Below are positions 60,942-64,000 of a stretch of 64,000 nt of DNA, piece by piece. How positions within the stretch are numbered: position 1 is the first letter of the stretch; every line of letters begins with the position of its first letter. The notes under the pieces were generated by a model. It worked only from the letters and a program-made list of their open reading frames with translations, was not told the origin of the DNA and searched no databases. A program made the translations under genes and the position numbers. Source of the DNA: Lachnospiraceae bacterium (GTDB lineage Bacteria > Bacillota > Clostridia > Lachnospirales > Lachnospiraceae); contig JAFWLM010000140.1 of assembly GCA_017511045.1 (NCBI GenBank), positions 19,943 to 83,942 on the forward strand. Reading direction: 5' to 3'.

Positions 60942-61103
60942 GATCATTCCTCCTGTTTCACAAATCTTATCATATTTTCAGAGTAAATCAAAATCCGGGG
61001 GTTGAAGATGGCATCCGCACAAAGTTTTCGAAATCTGTTTGGGCACCCGCATGAAGAAGCGAAAGACCGTTGATGCAAAAATAGCTGCATAAGCAATAAA
61101 TGG

Positions 61104-61137
61104 TCAGGAACAGCAATGCAAAAGCATTTGTCAGGAA
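61104..61137. promoter_or_regulatory. Candidate operator in the regulator/URO-D divergent region
   Basis: The palindrome AATGC-AAAA-GCATT (61115-61128) lies between two direct copies of TCAGGAA (61104-61110 and 61131-61137). It is 28 bp upstream of the URO-D-like start and is a plausible site for the divergent PucR-type regulator. No convincing promoter boxes were found in the remaining 200 bp. Confidence 0.4.
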
Positions 61138-61155
61138 AAAAGAAAGGATATCGGC

Positions 61156-62427
61156 ATGAAGGATGCTGCTTTGTTTAATCAAAGGATAAAAAACATTGTG
61201 GATACATGCGAACACAAAGAACCGGAGAAAGTTCCGGTCGGGCTCGATTATATCAACTGGCCGTGGGCGATGGCAGGAACGACGCTGGAAGAGGAAGTGA
61301 ATGATCCGGTGCAGTGTGCGGAAAAGTACTGCACGTTCATGAATGAGATCGATATCGATTTTTCTATGAATGCCGGAAATTATGAGACCTTCGATGCATT
61401 TGCTGCACTTGGGTCTGATAAATATCCTTTGTGTGCTGACCGTTGTACGACCCAGCACAATCAGGTGGGGTATGAGTTTATTTCGGATGAAGAGTATCAG
61501 TTTCTGATCGATGAATTTCATTACTTTAAAAATGAATACTGGCCGAAGAGGAATATTCCGGTCTTCCAGAAGCCGGAAGAAGAAGCCTACGCCATGCTGA
61601 AAGAAGCGGCAAAATGCGTTCGGAATAATACGATCTTTAAAGAACTGATCACAGAGATCGCGATACGTGATCATTCCATCGTGCCGTTTGATTCGGCAGG
61701 AGCATCAGCAATGGCAGCCTTGAAAGCCCGCGGAGAGTTTGATCAGGGCGAAGTGGATGAGAGATTGATTTATGACGATTTTCCGGGTGGTTTTTTTATT
61801 TCCAATCTGGACGTACTGTTTGATTCTTATCGTGGAATGATGGGTATTTTTGAAGATCTGATCGAACAGCCGGAAATGATCACGGCAGCGATTGAAGCAA
61901 TGGACAGGGATCAGGCAGAGGAGTTTAAGAAGATGCCGCCGAGACCGAAGAAACCGATGCATGCACTTCCACCTGCTACAAATATTTATAATATTGAGTG
62001 CTTCCTTTCTCCATCCCAGTTTGATGAATACTTCTTCAGCGGGATCAAGCCGAAGCTGACTGCACTTGCAGAGCAGGGGAAGAAGATCTATCTCAAGGGA
62101 GAGGGAAAGATCAAACATCTTCTTCCGTTCCTGAAGGAACTGCCGAAGGAAAGTCTGATCATCCAGATCGATGATGACGATATTTTTGAAATGAAAAAGC
62201 TGATCGGCGATTATCATTCGATCTGTTGTGGAATGGATTCCGCGCTTTACGCGATCGGCGATTATCAGCGGTGTATTGATTACGTAAAGAAATCGTTTGA
62301 TGAACTGGCTCCGGGAGGAGGTTTCCTGTTTTATCAGAACAAGCCTCTCTTTTCTCCTTCGGATGCGGATCCGCAGCTGGTCAAAGATGTTATGGCGTTT
62401 GCTCATGAATATGCAGTGAAAAAGTGA
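61156..62427 (+). CDS. URO-D-fold protein of the corrinoid methyltransferase type
   Basis: A 423-residue protein with the uroporphyrinogen-decarboxylase-like TIM barrel used by MtaA/CmuA and aromatic O-demethylase methyltransferases. Seen: DYINWPWAMAGTTLEEEV, IDFSMNAGNYETF, a PPRPKKPMHALPPATN segment, FSGIKPKLTALAEQGKKI, and LAPGGGFLFYQNKP at the end, matching the family's APGGGY block. The His-X-Cys zinc motif expected after the barrel strand at about residue 310 is not present (YLKGEGKIKHLL), so zinc-dependent methyl transfer is uncertain. True heme decarboxylase HemE is unlikely. It is 15 bp before a small unknown gene and divergent from the PucR-type regulator. Confidence 0.82.
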   Translation: MKDAALFNQRIKNIVDTCEHKEPEKVPVGLDYINWPWAMAGTTLEEEVNDPVQCAEKYCTFMNEIDIDFSMNAGNYETFDAFAALGSDKYPLCADRCTTQHNQVGYEFISDEEYQFLIDEFHYFKNEYWPKRNIPVFQKPEEEAYAMLKEAAKCVRNNTIFKELITEIAIRDHSIVPFDSAGASAMAALKARGEFDQGEVDERLIYDDFPGGFFISNLDVLFDSYRGMMGIFEDLIEQPEMITAAIEAMDRDQAEEFKKMPPRPKKPMHALPPATNIYNIECFLSPSQFDEYFFSGIKPKLTALAEQGKKIYLKGEGKIKHLLPFLKELPKESLIIQIDDDDIFEMKKLIGDYHSICCGMDSALYAIGDYQRCIDYVKKSFDELAPGGGFLFYQNKPLFSPSDADPQLVKDVMAFAHEYAVKK

Positions 62428-62442
62428 AAACGGAGGCTGTCA

Positions 62443-62613
62443 ATGAAAGCGGAATACGAAAAACTGATCGAAAACGTTACAAACGATGATAATAAAAACT
62501 ATAGCGTTGCAGAGTTACTCGATAGGCTGATGAAGGATGATTCCTGGGAGCCGGATCCAATGAGGAGAATGAAGACCATTATTTCTCTGAAGATCAAGTT
62601 TGATAATGCTTAA
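62443..62613 (+). CDS. Small protein of unknown function, 56 residues
   Basis: A short open frame with GGAGG (62432-62436) 6 bp before its ATG and 15 bp after the URO-D-like gene. The product starts MKAEYEKLIENVTNDDNKNY and continues with SVAELLDRLMKDDSW and RRMKTIISLKIKFDNA; it is charged, probably helical, with no cysteines and no membrane segment. I do not recognise the family. Its position and ribosome site argue that it is real and co-translated with the methyl-transfer genes, perhaps as a small partner protein. Confidence 0.65.
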   Translation: MKAEYEKLIENVTNDDNKNYSVAELLDRLMKDDSWEPDPMRRMKTIISLKIKFDNA

Positions 62614-62743
62614 TCTGTTTAGGACTGCTGATGCACAATCATTCTTCCTGAATGTTTGTTTTTATGCATGAAGAGTTGGAAGCGGCTTTTATATACAATC
62701 ATCATCAGATAGTATTGTTCTTTGCATGAAAAGGAGAAAGATT

Positions 62744-63733
62744 ATGAAACTGATAGCATTTGGGTGTGGCAGAAAGTACGGAAACAGCGAGGTGTTTATT
62801 AAAACCGCGCTGAAAGCTGCAGAGGCGAAGGGCATAGAGGTTGAATTTGTAAGACTAAAGGATTTTGAAATGCTGAAGTGTACAGACTGTGATCTCTTCT
62901 GCCAAAAAGATGTTTACAAATGTCCGCACCATCAGGATGATACCCCATATCTGGTCGAAAAATTCCTGGACAGCGACGGTGTGATCATTGGCGGTCCGGT
63001 ATTCTCGCTGACGCCGAACAGCATCTTTTTTACATTCCGTGACCGGATGTTCGGACCAAAGATGGATGTAGCAAGTTTATGGGAACTTGGAAGAGAACCG
63101 GAAGAATTTGTGAAAGGCAGATTTAAAGCTCGTCCGGGTGCACTGATCTCTGTTGGCGGCGCGCTTACGGAAAACTGGACGTCTCTTGGAATTCCAAATA
63201 TGTATTCTGCTACGTTTTCCGCACAGACTGATATTGTTGACCATATGAACGTTTACGGCGTCTCCGATCCTGCTGAAGCATGTATTAAAGAAGAATGGCT
63301 GGAAAAAGCCAGAAAACTCGGTGAGAATGTGGCAGACGCAATGCTTACCGGTGATCACAGATGGAGAGGCGAACAGGAAGGTCTCTGCCCGCAGTGCCAT
63401 CTGAATCTGATCCAGATCGAGCCGGGAACAACAAAGGCACTTTGCCCGGTCTGCGGTATCTACGGAGAGATGACGATCGAAGACGGCGCAGTAAAGATCA
63501 ACTGGCCGGATGATTTCGAGCATAGAAGGGATAACCGTCTTACTCCGAAAGGAAAGGCAGTCCATTTAAGAGAGATCCGTGAGCATATGGCTATGTATGC
63601 GCCGGATGTGGAAAGGGCAAAGGAGCTCCTGAAAGAGATCAAAGACTACAATGCCTGCGAACTGAAGTCACCGATCCGCGAGGCAAAAAAAGCAGAGCTT
63701 TTGGCAAAAGCTGCAGAGAAAAAAGCAGAATGA
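62744..63733 (+). CDS. Flavodoxin-fold iron-sulfur flavoprotein (Isf-like NAD(P)H:FMN reductase) with zinc-ribbon-like tail
   Basis: A 329-residue redox protein. The N-terminal flavodoxin-like domain begins KLIAFGCGRKYGNSEVF (FMN phosphate loop) and carries a cysteine cluster CTDCDLFCQKDVYKC (CX2CX3CX6C, about residues 45-60), like the compact cluster motif of archaeal and clostridial iron-sulfur flavoproteins, then GGPVFSLTPNSIF. Near residue 215 a second set CPQCHLNL...CPVCGIYGEM looks like a rubredoxin or zinc ribbon. ATG at 62726 is in frame, but AAGGAG 7 bp before the ATG at 62744 and the family start support the latter. It may supply low-potential electrons, for instance to reactivate a corrinoid protein. 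Confidence 0.86.
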   Translation: MKLIAFGCGRKYGNSEVFIKTALKAAEAKGIEVEFVRLKDFEMLKCTDCDLFCQKDVYKCPHHQDDTPYLVEKFLDSDGVIIGGPVFSLTPNSIFFTFRDRMFGPKMDVASLWELGREPEEFVKGRFKARPGALISVGGALTENWTSLGIPNMYSATFSAQTDIVDHMNVYGVSDPAEACIKEEWLEKARKLGENVADAMLTGDHRWRGEQEGLCPQCHLNLIQIEPGTTKALCPVCGIYGEMTIEDGAVKINWPDDFEHRRDNRLTPKGKAVHLREIREHMAMYAPDVERAKELLKEIKDYNACELKSPIREAKKAELLAKAAEKKAE

Positions 63734-63758
63734 AAATCGAAACAGATTCGACAACTTT

Positions 63759-63786
63759 GATGGGACAACATGATTGTTGTTCCATC
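63759..63786 (+). promoter_or_regulatory. Hairpin between the flavoprotein and the last gene
   Basis: A 12-bp stem (63759-63770 with 63775-63786, one G-U) with a TGAT loop. No T run follows, so it may be a processing or regulatory stem rather than a terminator. Confidence 0.5.
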
Positions 63787-63859
63787 ATTTGATAATAGTT
63801 GTTTCCCTGAAAAATGATCAGATCGTAAAATAGACTCAGAAACAAAAAAGGAGTTAAAG

Positions 63860-64000
63860 ATGAAATTCGATCCGAAAGAACTGGAAGTGAAATATTATAT
63901 GCCAGGGCCTCCGAATGTCCCGCCGATGCCGGTCTTAAGTACGCCGATCACACCACGGGAGAATTACCTCCGGATGATGCATCATGAGCAGCCGCTTTGG
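63860..64000 (+). CDS. Second URO-D-like (corrinoid methyltransferase-type) protein, 3' end missing
   Basis: Only the first 47 residues are in the window. The start MKFDPKELEVKYYMPGPPN is followed by LSTPITPRENYLRMMHHEQP, which matches the N-terminus of uroporphyrinogen-decarboxylase-like methyltransferases, where PRENxxRxxxxExP precedes the first barrel strand. AAAAAGGAGTT lies just before the ATG. Together with the first URO-D-like gene and the flavoprotein it suggests a methyl-transfer locus continuing to the right. Confidence 0.72.
   Translation, partial: MKFDPKELEVKYYMPGPPNVPPMPVLSTPITPRENYLRMMHHEQPLW

Noticed and set aside
1-64000. rRNA, tRNA, insertion sequences, prophage or replication origin
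   Set aside because: No such gene, conserved CCA-ended tRNA fold, transposase, integrase or DnaA-box cluster was recognised on either strand by reading.

Overview
The window comes from a low-to-mid GC Gram-positive anaerobe of the class Clostridia, most likely a Lachnospiraceae-type gut bacterium. This is inferred from the Firmicutes gene order ftsK-murE-priA-def-fmt-rsmB-rlmN-prpC-prkC-rsgA-rpe, the FMN riboswitch ahead of ribD-ribE-ribBA-ribH, strong AGGAGG ribosome sites with some TTG/GTG starts, two large oligopeptide importers, a permuted GH3 glucosidase, and a PucR/URO-D/iron-sulfur flavoprotein cluster. No rRNA or tRNA gene and no phage or insertion-sequence gene was seen. The window is mostly chromosomal core with two accessory patches.

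Layout. 1-5482: an oligopeptide ABC importer, order A-B-C-D-F, cut by the left edge. 5508-11738: a second importer, order B-C-D-F-A, with its own promoter, a repeat-rich upstream region and a separate promoter for the binding protein. 11744-13929: tcdA and a CLC-type anion transporter whose promoter suggests a leaderless mRNA. 13930-14279: a convergent intergenic region holding four 40-bp elements (9-bp inverted arms around exactly 22 bp) spaced 103, 53 and 103 bp; this is the least explained structure in the window. 14280-14987: a small (p)ppGpp synthetase on the minus strand. 15117-19039: riboflavin operon with promoter, FMN riboswitch and attenuator, meeting a minus-strand HAD phosphatase tail to tail. 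19762-22480: rpsO and pnp, each with a structured leader. 22506-26389: an ABC ATPase with a long coiled-coil FtsX-like permease. 26382-42214: ftsK, murE, priA, then peptide deformylase, Met-tRNA formyltransferase, rRNA methyltransferases, the PP2C/PASTA-kinase pair, rsgA, rpe and pfkA. 42232-49860: queA (minus), a HerA-like ATPase with a zinc ribbon, a ThrRS without its TGS domain, and LeuRS. 49929-57121: CorC-family membrane protein, a P-type ATPase with altered motifs, a permuted GH3 glucosidase and an esterase (minus). 57223-59638: ychF and lgt. 59637-64000: PucR-type regulator (minus) divergent from a URO-D-fold protein, a 56-residue unknown protein, an iron-sulfur flavoprotein and the start of a second URO-D-like gene, which together look like a corrinoid methyl-transfer (O-demethylation-type) locus.

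How it fits together: peptide import and glucoside use feed growth; the FMN riboswitch controls flavin supply, which serves the flavoprotein at the right end; the alarmone synthetase and the PASTA kinase/phosphatase pair are the stress and cell-wall signalling modules beside murE, ftsK and the translation-initiation genes def and fmt. Candidates for something undescribed are the 40-bp element array (13964-14262), the phased repeats before the second importer, the cluster of genes with promoter-proximal start codons, and the right-end methyl-transfer locus with its 56-residue companion.
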